Shown piece by piece: positions 32,488-40,881 of a stretch of DNA of 64,000 nt. The position numbers and the translations under genes were made by a program. This stretch comes from Chitinophaga eiseniae (GTDB lineage Bacteria; Bacteroidota; Bacteroidia; Chitinophagales; Chitinophagaceae): contig NZ_FUWZ01000003.1 of the NCBI RefSeq assembly GCF_900167135.1, forward strand, positions 62,001 to 126,000, read 5' to 3'. Each line of letters begins with the position of its first letter. The first letter of the stretch is position 1. Below the pieces are notes generated by a model. That model was given only the letters and a program-made list of their open reading frames with translations, was not told the DNA's origin and ran no database searches.

Positions 32488-33732
32488 ATGAAAGCTGCCA
32501 GCATCCGAAAAGCACTAAAAGTATTAGGCCCCGGCCTTATTACGGGGGCCAGCGACGACGATCCCTCCGGTATCGCTACCTATTCACAGGCTGGCGCCCA
32601 ATTCGGGCTTTCCACCTTATGGACAGCCCTCGTCACCTTTCCGCTGATGGCTGCCATCCAGGGCATGTGCGCGCGGATAGGGCTCGTCACCTCCCAGGGT
32701 CTCACTGCCACGATCCGGCAACATTATCCCAAACCCTTCCTTTACCTCATACTGCTCCTGAGTTTTCCTGCCATTACACTGAATATAGGAGCAGATATCC
32801 AGGGAATGGGGGCCGTATTTCACATGGTCTTCCCCGCTGTTTCCGTGTCTGTTTTCTGCATCGTCATCACCTTTTTACTAATGATTATCATTATCCGGTA
32901 TCCTTATCAAAAAATCGCCTCCATTTTAAAATGGCTCTGTATATCCCTGCTGTTGTACATTATTGTTCCCTTCATGGTAGACCTGCGCTGGGAGGTAGTT
33001 GCCCGAAACACCTTCCTCCCGTCCATGCATTTTGATAAAATGTCAGCGTCCATCATTGTAGCGATCCTGGGCACCACTATCTCCCCTTATCTTTTTTACT
33101 GGCAGGCCACCATGGAAGCAGAAGACATGGTCCACCGCCGTATTGTGGTAGATAAGAAGGTGTTGAACGGCATGAGGACAGACGTGAATACCGGCATGTT
33201 ATTTTCCAATATAGTGATGTTTTTTATCATCCTCACTACCGGAACAGTCCTCTATCCGGCAGGCATCAGGCAAATTGATACCGTAGACCAGGCTGCCCGG
33301 GCATTGGAACCGCTGGCGGGAAAACTGACCTATCTCATTTTCGCTACCGGCGTACTGGGAACAGGACTGCTGGCTATTCCCGTGCTGGCAGGGGCGCAGT
33401 CCTATATGCTGGCGGAAACGCTTGGATGGACAGAAGGCCTGGACAAAAAATTCGCACAGGCAAAACCTTTCTATTTTTCCATTATCATTTCGCTGCTGGT
33501 GGGCCTGCTGCTCCAGTTCTCCGGTATCAATCCACTGAAAGCCTTATTGTATACTGCCATTTTATATGGGGTAACCGCACCTGTCTTAGTAGCGGTCATC
33601 CTCCACATCGGCAACAACAAAAAGATAATGTACAACAATACCAACTCCTGGTTTTCCAATTTCCTGGGAATTATAACATTGGTTGTAATGACCGCAGCGG
33701 CATCGATACTTATCTGGTTTCAGCTCAGCTGA
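32488..33732 (+). CDS. Nramp-related divalent metal transporter with altered site motifs
   Basis: A 414-residue membrane protein with about 11 helices, started at 32488, four bases after the pfkB stop. It belongs to the Nramp/MntH fold: the first helix holds GASDDDPSGIATYSQAG, where classical Nramp has DPGN, and the sixth holds TISPYLFYWQATMEAED, where classical members have a methionine-histidine pair. This subgroup is widespread in bacteria and annotated as Nramp-type. The changed motifs mean that Mn/Fe specificity cannot be assumed, and Mg or proton-uncoupled transport is possible. The 28-residue loop between the last helices is short. Confidence 0.87.
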   Translation: MKAASIRKALKVLGPGLITGASDDDPSGIATYSQAGAQFGLSTLWTALVTFPLMAAIQGMCARIGLVTSQGLTATIRQHYPKPFLYLILLLSFPAITLNIGADIQGMGAVFHMVFPAVSVSVFCIVITFLLMIIIIRYPYQKIASILKWLCISLLLYIIVPFMVDLRWEVVARNTFLPSMHFDKMSASIIVAILGTTISPYLFYWQATMEAEDMVHRRIVVDKKVLNGMRTDVNTGMLFSNIVMFFIILTTGTVLYPAGIRQIDTVDQAARALEPLAGKLTYLIFATGVLGTGLLAIPVLAGAQSYMLAETLGWTEGLDKKFAQAKPFYFSIIISLLVGLLLQFSGINPLKALLYTAILYGVTAPVLVAVILHIGNNKKIMYNNTNSWFSNFLGIITLVVMTAAASILIWFQLS

Positions 33733-33760
33733 AGTTTTCTCACCCTGTAATAAAAAAGCG

Positions 33761-34282
33761 ATGGACAAAAAAGGTATTATCATCTACAAAGGAAAATATG
33801 GCGCTACGCAACAATATGCCACCTGGCTGGCCGCGGCACTCGATATTCAGGCTGTAACAGCCGGTAAAGAAACGAAGGAACAACTGTCGAACGCCGCCTA
33901 CGTCATCCTGGGAACCAGTATTTACATCGGAAAGCTGCAGCTGCGCCGTTGGATCAGCAACCATACGGACCAGCTGGCAGATAAAAGATTATTTCTCTTT
34001 CTCGTGGCCGGTACGCCCGTATCGGAAAAACAAAAGCTGGAAGCATACCTCAACGCCAATATCAGCGCCGGCATCAGGAGCAGGTGCAAGTGCTTTTTCC
34101 TGCCCGGCAAACTGGAATTCAGAAAACTCTCCCGGCTGGACAGATGGTTATTGACCATCGGCGCGCGGTTGGCCAAAGGACGCAGTGAAACCATTGTGAC
34201 AGCAGATTATAACCACGTGCGGCCCGAAAACCTCGATGATATCATCAAAGCCGTAAGAGCGGCAAATGAAGTACCCGCCTGA
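33761..34282 (+). CDS. Flavodoxin-domain protein, HemG-like
   Basis: A 173-residue protein with the flavodoxin fold of menaquinone-dependent protoporphyrinogen IX oxidase (HemG): KGIIIYKGKYGATQQYATWLA (FMN phosphate loop), then VILGTSIYIGKLQLRRWI, and LFLFLVAGTP. HemG normally has a long insert and about 180 residues; similarity here is mainly in the FMN half, so assignment to heme synthesis is tentative. A general FMN-dependent reductase is also possible. It overlaps the L,D-transpeptidase gene by one base. Confidence 0.75.
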   Translation: MDKKGIIIYKGKYGATQQYATWLAAALDIQAVTAGKETKEQLSNAAYVILGTSIYIGKLQLRRWISNHTDQLADKRLFLFLVAGTPVSEKQKLEAYLNANISAGIRSRCKCFFLPGKLEFRKLSRLDRWLLTIGARLAKGRSETIVTADYNHVRPENLDDIIKAVRAANEVPA

Positions 34283-35787
34283 TGAAACCGCTCCTGTCCA
34301 TATTACTGCTTTTTTATGGGTTGCATACAGCGGCCCAGCCGGTTCGCCCGGCCGGACCACCAGTGGACGCAGGTGTTCAACTTTTTTACCAGAAAACCGG
34401 AGGACGCAGCGTCTGGACCACAGCAACAGGTCGATCACATTTTGATTGGCTGTCCGCCTGTCTTCAAAAAGCGGTTTACCTGGGATTGGACCCGCATGAC
34501 TATCAGCCACTTTTGATAAACGCGCTGGCAGAGAACCGCCTGCAAATGGCCACAGCAGCAGACACATTGCGTACTGATATCCGGATAACTGAAACGGCCA
34601 TACGCTTTTTCATGGACGTGGCATTCGGACGCATGACAACACCACCCGTAAAATACAACGAGTTACCTCCCCCGCAAGATATCGCCACCAATATAGCCGC
34701 CAAACTGGCCGACTCCCTTTTAGCCGGAAATCTTTCGTATTTCCTGCAGGCCATAGAGCCTGCAGACACTACCTACCTGCAGCTGAAAAACAGCATTGCA
34801 ATATGCTATGCAGCCATGGCGGACACCGCTTTTAGAGAAAAGGCCGTAACATCATTGAAGGCAGACAGCTCCAACACCCCGCTGTTAGTGAGGTTAAAAC
34901 AACTCGGGATCAGGGATTCGATTTCCGGCGGTAACACAAAAACCCTACAGGAAGAAATCAGAAAGGCGCAGCGGCTGTTTAATATGCTGGACGACGGGGT
35001 ATTGAGAGAGCGGTTCCTGAAAGCACTGAATACACCGCTGTCATACCGGTTACAGGAACTGCACAATGGGCTGAATCAGGCCCGGTGGCTTTACTACTAT
35101 AAAACGCAGACTGCCGTTGTTCTGGTAAATATCCCTTCCACAACGTTGTTTTTTTATGACCATGGCAAAACCGTACTGTATTCAAGGGTAATAACCGGAA
35201 AGAAAAGCACGCCAACTCCCACCCTGGGTAGCAGACTGACCGAAGTGATACTCTTTCCCTACTGGACCGTACCTCACAAAATAGCAGTGCGGGAATTGTT
35301 GCCCTACATAAAAAGAAACCGGCAATACCTCGCCGACAACCAGTATGAGATACTGGACAAGTCAGGCCGCATCGTAGATCCCGCCACTATAAGCTGGAGC
35401 GATCTTGGCGCCGGTAACTTTCCTTATGTTATCCGGCAGAATACGGGTTGCGATAATTCCCTGGGTATTGTAAAGTTGAATTTTTACAGCCCTTTTGGCG
35501 TTTACTTGCACGATACCCCGGGAAAAAATCTGTTTATGTTGCAACGGCGTTTTTTCAGCCACGGATGCGTCAGAGTGGAAGATGCGGTACAACTGGGACA
35601 TTTACTGGTGAAGGAGGAAGCGGCAGCAGCCATGATGGCGCTGGAAGCAAAGGGAAATCAACCGGACCAGAAACCTGTTGTATTCCGGATTCCGGCTACC
35701 GCCTATGTGTTTATCCTGTATAATACCGCCTGGCCGGATGCCTTTGGCCAGGTTAAGTTTTATGAAGATGTTTACGAAAAGAACTGA
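34282..35787 (+). CDS. L,D-transpeptidase (YkuD/LdtD-like)
   Basis: A 501-residue secreted enzyme with signal peptide 1-18 (ending TAAQ). The N-terminal scaffold domain is helical (about 25-200), and a peptidoglycan-binding-like region follows (about 205-270). The YkuD catalytic domain spans about 275-470 and has H410-D-T-P-G-K and the SHGCVR motif with nucleophile C429 and R431. The domain order resembles E. coli LdtD (YcbB). It makes 3-3 cross-links between meso-diaminopimelate residues in peptidoglycan or anchors proteins to it. Translationally coupled to the flavodoxin gene. Confidence 0.93.
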   Translation: MKPLLSILLLFYGLHTAAQPVRPAGPPVDAGVQLFYQKTGGRSVWTTATGRSHFDWLSACLQKAVYLGLDPHDYQPLLINALAENRLQMATAADTLRTDIRITETAIRFFMDVAFGRMTTPPVKYNELPPPQDIATNIAAKLADSLLAGNLSYFLQAIEPADTTYLQLKNSIAICYAAMADTAFREKAVTSLKADSSNTPLLVRLKQLGIRDSISGGNTKTLQEEIRKAQRLFNMLDDGVLRERFLKALNTPLSYRLQELHNGLNQARWLYYYKTQTAVVLVNIPSTTLFFYDHGKTVLYSRVITGKKSTPTPTLGSRLTEVILFPYWTVPHKIAVRELLPYIKRNRQYLADNQYEILDKSGRIVDPATISWSDLGAGNFPYVIRQNTGCDNSLGIVKLNFYSPFGVYLHDTPGKNLFMLQRRFFSHGCVRVEDAVQLGHLLVKEEAAAAMMALEAKGNQPDQKPVVFRIPATAYVFILYNTAWPDAFGQVKFYEDVYEKN

Positions 35788-35814
35788 ATCCGTTAACTTT
35801 TAACATTTATCCTC

Positions 35815-36093
35815 ATGGGAAACAGAAAATTTTGTCAAAGCTGTAGTATGCCACTGGACAATACAGCACTTCTGGGAACAGAAAAAGACGGTTCCTTTAG
35901 TCAGGATTACTGTAAATATTGCTATCAGCACGGAGCGTTTACTCATCCCGGGTTCTCACTGGATGACATGAAACAGCACATGACGAGCCTGATGGACAAG
36001 CAAAAAATGCCGGAAGATATATTGGAAGCTGCTATCAGCCGTCTGCCGCATCTAAAAAGATGGAGCGGAAAAGACCCTGGCAGTATACGTTGA
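35815..36093 (+). CDS. Small zinc ribbon protein
   Basis: A 92-residue protein with two CxxC pairs (FCQSC at 7-11 and YCKYC at 33-37), the zf-ribbon pattern seen in Bacteroidota proteins annotated 'putative zinc ribbon domain'. After the zinc site come helices (SLDDMKQHMTSLMDKQ and EDILEAAISRLPHLKRW). Function unknown. It follows the L,D-transpeptidase gene by 27 bp and is the last gene of the pfkB group. Confidence 0.85.
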   Translation: MGNRKFCQSCSMPLDNTALLGTEKDGSFSQDYCKYCYQHGAFTHPGFSLDDMKQHMTSLMDKQKMPEDILEAAISRLPHLKRWSGKDPGSIR

Positions 36094-36168
36094 AAGTGTA
36101 ATCATCTGTATTGAAGCTCACCGGCGCCAGTATACCATTCAGTGTTTTCACCAAAGCGCGATAGGAAA

Positions 36169-36198
36169 AACAGGGCCTTCCTTGTGGGAGGCCCTGTT
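36169..36198 (-). terminator. Terminator of the MACPF gene
   Basis: AACAGGGCCTTCC (36169-36181) pairs with GGAGGCCCTGTT (36187-36198) with one bulge; an A-run on the left gives the T-run on the minus strand. It is 25 bp past the MACPF stop and could also end the zinc ribbon transcript. Confidence 0.8.
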
Positions 36199-36223
36199 CA
36201 TCATATAGATGCTTTCATACAGC

Positions 36224-37687
36224 TTAACGGATGTAAGGCGTTTTGAAGGCGTAAAAAGCTACCCCAAGATATGTCCAGCCATTCTGCTCATAAGGGTAAT
36301 CATACCTGTTGATCGTATAGGTATGGTTGTTATTACCCTGATGATAGAACGCATGTACCGGCTGGGTGCCGGCTACCTGTGTGGTAAAGGCATAGAATGA
36401 CGGACCAAAATACTGGAAGCCATTCTGCTCATACGGCCAATCGAACCGGTTAATGGTAAACACGTGGTTGAAATTGGTCGGGTGGTAAAACTCGTGCACC
36501 GGCTGACTTCCTTCTACCTGGGAAGTAAAAGCATGGAAGTTATTGCCCAGGTAAGTCCATCCATTACCGGCATAGTCATAATTAGCCGGGTCAATGGTCA
36601 TGGTATGGTGGTTACCGCCGTAGTGATAGTACACATGTACCGGATCTGTGCTGGTTTTCACCTGATGATCGATCAGGTATTGGGTCACATAATCTTTCAC
36701 CGCAGTTCTTTTCACCGGATCGGAGATCAGGTCATAGATGGGTATGAGGCCATTGAAGTTGATATCCACCAACTCCGAGTTGGCCAGCGTAGCGCTGGAC
36801 TGCCAGGCGGAAACGTCGATCTTGGGAACGGTCTGGTTCGGGTTGTCGCTCAGCACGATGGTACCAAAAAGCCCTTTGGTAGGATCACCCCCAACAGTCT
36901 GGTAATACAGGCGCTGGTAGAAGTTTTTGCTGGAATAGCTGGAGCTGGCGGCGCCCTGTACATTTACGCTGAAAATAGAGCCTGCAGCCACGTTCAGGCC
37001 GGCAGAAGCGGCACGGAACCTGTCCTCATTGCGGGTCTGTGACTGGTACAGGAAATTCAGCTTGGCGCCCAGCAGGATGCCCGACATCACGTGCGTGCCA
37101 TAGCGGCTCACCAGTGCGGCTGGCGTGCTGGCCGCGATATCGGCCTTGAACGCAGGCGTCAGGTACTTCCTGAGCAGGGCGGTGTCGGCCGCGAATTTCA
37201 GGGTGCGCTGCTTGATCAGGATGTTGTAGCTGCTGTACACAAACCTGGACGAATAAGCGCTGGAGTCGCTGAAAGCGCTCTTCAGGGTAGCGGAAAACAT
37301 CTTCAGTTTAGCGGTTACTTCCAGCCGTAAAGACAAACTTTTCGTATAGTCTTCACAGTTAATACCCGACACCAGTTGCTGGTCCTGTCCCTGTGTCTGG
37401 ATAATCTCCACGCGGCCTGGCTGTTCGGTGCTCAGGCGGGCAACGTCGATAATCTGGTAAGTGGCAGAGGTGGCGCTGGCATAGTTTCCCGTGAGATCAT
37501 AGCCGAAGCCCAGCAGGTTGTACTGCGGGTCCGCGAAAGACCGGAGTTCTGTAACGGATACGCCATTCAGCGCTTCCGGCTGCAATTGGTCATTTTGTGT
37601 GAACTGTTTACTACAGGAAGTTAACAGGCTCCCCAGCAATGCCACTGCCGGCAGCATCGCGAGCTGTTTTTTGTTCATAGAGGGCAC
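36224..37687 (-). CDS. MACPF-domain lipoprotein with C-terminal DUF5648-like repeats
   Basis: A 487-residue protein, or 484 from the more likely start at 37678 (MNKKQLAMLP). Lipobox LLTSC with cysteine 25 in the longer form. Residues 55-345 form a membrane-attack-complex/perforin domain: the signature RYGTHVMSG is at 195-203, and two serine/alanine-rich clusters (about 130-155 and 225-255) match the helices that unfold into pore strands. Residues 349-487 are three 45-47-residue repeats, each PVHxFYH...NHxxTI...Y..NGWxYLG..FxAF, like DUF5648. Bacteroidota MACPF proteins include secreted toxins that kill competing strains of the same species (BSAP family). A toxin or adhesion role is inferred. 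It stands alone with its own terminator. Confidence 0.88.
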   Translation of the reverse strand: MPSMNKKQLAMLPAVALLGSLLTSCSKQFTQNDQLQPEALNGVSVTELRSFADPQYNLLGFGYDLTGNYASATSATYQIIDVARLSTEQPGRVEIIQTQGQDQQLVSGINCEDYTKSLSLRLEVTAKLKMFSATLKSAFSDSSAYSSRFVYSSYNILIKQRTLKFAADTALLRKYLTPAFKADIAASTPAALVSRYGTHVMSGILLGAKLNFLYQSQTRNEDRFRAASAGLNVAAGSIFSVNVQGAASSSYSSKNFYQRLYYQTVGGDPTKGLFGTIVLSDNPNQTVPKIDVSAWQSSATLANSELVDINFNGLIPIYDLISDPVKRTAVKDYVTQYLIDHQVKTSTDPVHVYYHYGGNHHTMTIDPANYDYAGNGWTYLGNNFHAFTSQVEGSQPVHEFYHPTNFNHVFTINRFDWPYEQNGFQYFGPSFYAFTTQVAGTQPVHAFYHQGNNNHTYTINRYDYPYEQNGWTYLGVAFYAFKTPYIR

Positions 37688-37806
37688 ACACCGTCACGAT
37701 AGATCATCAGGCGGACATTATGGCCTGTCAGACGATACACAAACTACTACTTTGAGTATATGCTCCCATTACCATAACCGGTAATTTTGGGAAGCAAATC
37801 AGCGGT

Positions 37807-38910
37807 ATGTTTTCAGGACACGGTATTGTTTATGGAATAATATTATGCGGCTATTTTTTCCTGACGCATACAATCCAGGCGAATGCGCAGCATATAGCCA
37901 TGCAAAACCCGTCTATGGAAGGGCGGCCCGGAAAGGGAATCATACCTGCTCCCTGGTTTATTACGGCGGGCACACCTGACACGCAGCCAGGCATTTTGGG
38001 TGTTCTGCAGTCACCGTCGGCGGGCAACAGCTATATCGGCATGCACAGCGGGAAAGAATTCCTGGAAGGCTTCGGGCAGCAATTACCGCAATCACTGACG
38101 CCGCATACAACCTATGTATTGAGCTTTGATATGGCCTTTACCGCCAATTATCTTTATCCGGCCTGCTATGGCAACCTGGCGATCTATGGTGGCAACACTC
38201 CCGGAGATACCGCGGCTTTATTATGGTCGTCGGGCAATTTTACCCATACGGACTGGCAGCGGTATCATGCCGTATTCAGCGCAACTGCCGCATGGCGTTA
38301 TATTTCCTTCTGGGCTTACCCCGTAGCGCCCTGTAATAAAAGCCAGTTTGGCATTGCATTGCTCATAGATCATTTCTCTGCAATAGATGAATTGATACTG
38401 CCTGCGGCAACAGCTACAGTAAAACCATGTAGTTGCGAAGCGGTAACTGACGGTCGTATCCTGCTGCATGTTGCTGGCGGCGTGCCACCCTTTCAGTATA
38501 GACTGAATAAAGGACTATGGCAAACAGACAGTGTTTTTACCCGTCTCCCGACAGGGCCGTATATCGGTGAGATCATGGACAGTCATGGTTTTGGCGCCAG
38601 TGTTGATATCGTTGTGACATCGCCGTGGAAAAACTGCCTGGTGGTCCTTCCTACAGCATTCACGCCTAACAACGACGGACAGAATGATATTTTCCGGCCC
38701 AAAGTATACGATGACATTCATGACTACCGGCTACGGGTGTACGATAGATGGGGCAACCTGGTATTTACCAGCCAGACCCCGGATGCGGGTTGGAATGGTA
38801 CTTTCAGAGGATCGCCCGCAGGCGTGCAGTCCTATGTATATATATGCTCCTATACAGACAGCCGGCAGGAAACTCACCTTCAGAAAGGAAGCGTGCTGTT
38901 ACTACGCTGA
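37807..38910 (+). CDS. T9SS cargo protein with type B (CHU_C-like) C-terminal sorting domain
   Basis: A 367-residue protein with a signal peptide (hydrophobic core about 8-22, ending TIQANAQ). Residues 28-195 resemble a carbohydrate-binding or lectin-like jelly roll (MQNPSMEGRPGKGIIPAPWF, LSFDMAFTA, WRYISFWAYP). Residues 205-270 hold a SprB-like repeat (VAGGVPPFQYRLNKGLWQTDSVF). The last 90 residues are the gliding-motility-associated C-terminal domain: PTAFTPNNDGQNDIFRP, YDRWGNLVF, GWNGTFRG, with the family's WNG core. Such domains direct secretion by the type IX system and surface attachment. The gene overlaps the convergent kinase gene by 9 bp. Confidence 0.88.
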   Translation: MFSGHGIVYGIILCGYFFLTHTIQANAQHIAMQNPSMEGRPGKGIIPAPWFITAGTPDTQPGILGVLQSPSAGNSYIGMHSGKEFLEGFGQQLPQSLTPHTTYVLSFDMAFTANYLYPACYGNLAIYGGNTPGDTAALLWSSGNFTHTDWQRYHAVFSATAAWRYISFWAYPVAPCNKSQFGIALLIDHFSAIDELILPAATATVKPCSCEAVTDGRILLHVAGGVPPFQYRLNKGLWQTDSVFTRLPTGPYIGEIMDSHGFGASVDIVVTSPWKNCLVVLPTAFTPNNDGQNDIFRPKVYDDIHDYRLRVYDRWGNLVFTSQTPDAGWNGTFRGSPAGVQSYVYICSYTDSRQETHLQKGSVLLLR

Positions 38911-39654
38911 ATGCCCGCCAGGATTATTATCAGGCACATAGGGAAACATAAGCGTAAAAACGGTGCCTGCTGCACCGCTGCTTACGGCAATAGTACCGTT
39001 GTTAGCCATAACAAAACGCTTTACGATGGCCAGCCCCAGGCCCGCGCCCGCCCTGCTGCCTACATTTCTCCCGCGAAAGAATGGCGTAAATAAAAACGGT
39101 ATATCCTTCTCCGGTATACCGATACCCGTGTCTTTTACTTTAATGTAAAGCCCCTTTTTCCCGTAATGTAAACGCAGTAAAGGCCCCTGCCCCTGGGAGT
39201 ACTTGAATGCATTCCCCACAAGATTGGTAAGGATGCCCGTCAGCTGACTTTGATCGATGTAAATATGACGGCGCGCTCCGGAAACCCGGATGCTGAGTTG
39301 CCGCTTATCGGCACGCTGGTGGAAGTACTGACGTCTGATCATACCAACAAAAGCAACAACGTCGGTAGCTTCCGGACGTGCCACCATACTTCCGGACACC
39401 ATGCTGCCGCTGATGAGAATGTCATCCACCATGTTGTTTAGTAATGTTATCTCCTCTTTAATGCGGGATAAATTCCGCTTGTAAAAAGGCAACATCAATG
39501 CATCCAGTTCCATTTTTGTCTCCAGCAATTCTATAGAAGATGTAATGGCGGTAATGGGCGTTCTAAACTCATGTATGGCCATGGAGATGTATTCAGACCG
39601 CATTTCCTGCAATGATGTCTTCCGGGCCGCACGCCCGCTGATAGGTTCCCGCAT
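38902..39654 (-). CDS. Soluble sensor histidine kinase without input domain
   Basis: A 250-residue kinase core. The HisKA dimerisation domain has H28 in HEFRTP; the ATP-binding domain has the N box NLVGNAFKYS, G1 box DTGIGI, F box PFFRG and G2 box AGLGLAIVKRF. There is no membrane segment, PAS or receiver domain before the H box: only about 20 residues precede it. The signal must arrive through a partner protein. It is divergent from a NarL-type response regulator across the AT-rich island, and both genes share a 13-bp element at their starts. Confidence 0.9.
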   Translation of the reverse strand: MREPISGRAARKTSLQEMRSEYISMAIHEFRTPITAITSSIELLETKMELDALMLPFYKRNLSRIKEEITLLNNMVDDILISGSMVSGSMVARPEATDVVAFVGMIRRQYFHQRADKRQLSIRVSGARRHIYIDQSQLTGILTNLVGNAFKYSQGQGPLLRLHYGKKGLYIKVKDTGIGIPEKDIPFLFTPFFRGRNVGSRAGAGLGLAIVKRFVMANNGTIAVSSGAAGTVFTLMFPYVPDNNPGGHSA

Positions 39655-39662
39655 ACACTGGA

Positions 39663-39675
39663 TTTTCGGTTGATA
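39663..39675 (-). promoter_or_regulatory. Mirrored 13-bp element, kinase side
   Basis: On the minus strand this reads TATCAACCGAAAA, ending 8 bp before the kinase start. It is an exact copy of 40006-40018, oriented towards its own gene. Confidence 0.6.
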
Positions 39676-40005
39676 GAAAATAAGGTTATTTCGAACAATA
39701 TGGTTTTAGTCGCACTAACAATATATGGATTGTTTTCAACAAAAATTTATATCTATTTTTTTATAATAAAAATATCTTTGTTATTATAATATTAAAAATC
39801 AATTAATTAAGCAAAAAATAGCAAAAATACCTTTTCTATAATCACATAAAATATTCATATATTTTTTTTTTCACACTTCAAATATATCATCATCAAGTTT
39901 ATAATAAATATGTATTTCTAATTAATAAACAATTATTTAAAATTTATCTCTAGCAAGCTATTAATTTTCCATTTATCTTTATATAAAGATTATCTAATTA
40001 TACCA

Positions 40006-40018
40006 TATCAACCGAAAA
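40006..40018 (+). promoter_or_regulatory. Mirrored 13-bp element, response regulator side
   Basis: TATCAACCGAAAA, ending 16 bp before the response regulator start at 40035. Exact inverted copy of 39663-39675, so both divergent genes have the same element in the same orientation close to their start codon. Confidence 0.6.
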
Positions 40019-40034
40019 CCTCCCTCCTTTTTGT

Positions 40035-40754
40035 ATGCTTAACATTGGAATCATTGAAGACAATCATTTTCTTTTGAATAACTACCGCGAGTTTCTCGAG
40101 GATTTTCAGGAGTGCAAAGTTGTGTTTGCCTGCCAAACGATAGAAGAGTTTATGGCATTATCGGTGACCTATCCGGACGTTGGGGTAATATTGGTGGATA
40201 TCACATTGCCCGGCATATCAGGTATAGAAGGAATAACAGAAGTAAAGCAGCGCTATCCGGAGGCCAAAGTGATTATATTATCCGGTCACGATGGTAAACA
40301 ATACATTATTGAATCGATTAAAAAAGGGGCCAGCGGCTATATTATTAAAACAAGCCGTCTGAGTGATATCTATCAGTCTGTAATGGACACCGTGCAAAGT
40401 GGCGCAACCTTATCTCCTAAAGCAGCGCATATGCTGATCAGCCATCTCAACGAAAATCCGCTGGAAAGCATTAAGAACAAACTTACCCGCAGGGAATATG
40501 AATTAGTGCAACTGCTGAAGGAAGGTTACTCATATAAGGAAATGGCGGAGCGTTTGTTCGTTACCGTATTTACGGTGAACCAACACCTGAAAAAGGTATA
40601 TCAGAAACTGAATGTTTCTTCCAAATCAGAATTGATTTCAAAAATCTGGTCAAATAATTTATCCTCTCTCCTTTCTTTTGGCATTATCTCCGGAAATTTT
40701 CTATATTTTTCTTTTAATGATATGTTGACCGGTTTTCTTGCCGGTCTACTTTAA
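40035..40754 (+). CDS. NarL/FixJ-type response regulator
   Basis: A 239-residue regulator. Receiver domain 1-120 with acidic pocket E8/D9, phosphoacceptor D55 (VILVDITLPG), T/S at 85 region (ILSGHD) and K107-like lysine (IIKTSRL). LuxR-type helix-turn-helix about 143-208 (LTRREYELVQLLKEGYSYKE, then RLFVTVFTVNQHLKKVYQKL). A 30-residue hydrophobic tail (SSLLSFGIISGNFLYFSFND...) follows, which is absent from typical members. A 6-bp hairpin (GACCGG/CCGGTC, 40727-40746) overlaps the end and may be a weak terminator. It lies before the polysaccharide operon on the same strand and may regulate it. Confidence 0.9.
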   Translation: MLNIGIIEDNHFLLNNYREFLEDFQECKVVFACQTIEEFMALSVTYPDVGVILVDITLPGISGIEGITEVKQRYPEAKVIILSGHDGKQYIIESIKKGASGYIIKTSRLSDIYQSVMDTVQSGATLSPKAAHMLISHLNENPLESIKNKLTRREYELVQLLKEGYSYKEMAERLFVTVFTVNQHLKKVYQKLNVSSKSELISKIWSNNLSSLLSFGIISGNFLYFSFNDMLTGFLAGLL

Positions 40755-40881
40755 TGAGTAGTAACACTGCTGCGCCAGCAGCAATTTGTACTGTAGTAAG
40801 TAATTGATTGCAGGTTGTAACTGGAGTAATATTGTATGGAGCGGAAAGGAGTGTGCAAGTGATGATATTAAATGCCATATA

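Larger units (their letters stand above)
39661..40034. other. Very AT-rich intergenic island between kinase and response regulator
   Basis: About 374 bp without a gene, mostly A and T (estimated by eye at around four fifths), in contrast to its GC-balanced neighbours. Runs such as ATATTTTTTTTT and many TTAATTAA-like stretches occur throughout. It must hold both divergent promoters. The inverted 13-bp element sits at its two ends. Possible roles are a bendable or nucleoid-protein-bound control region; nothing else is recognised here. Confidence 0.75.

Noticed and set aside
39661..40034. The AT-rich island as a horizontally acquired gene or a phage attachment site
   Set aside because: No reading frame of useful length and no integrase nearby. 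The mirrored element at its ends fits a divergent control region better.
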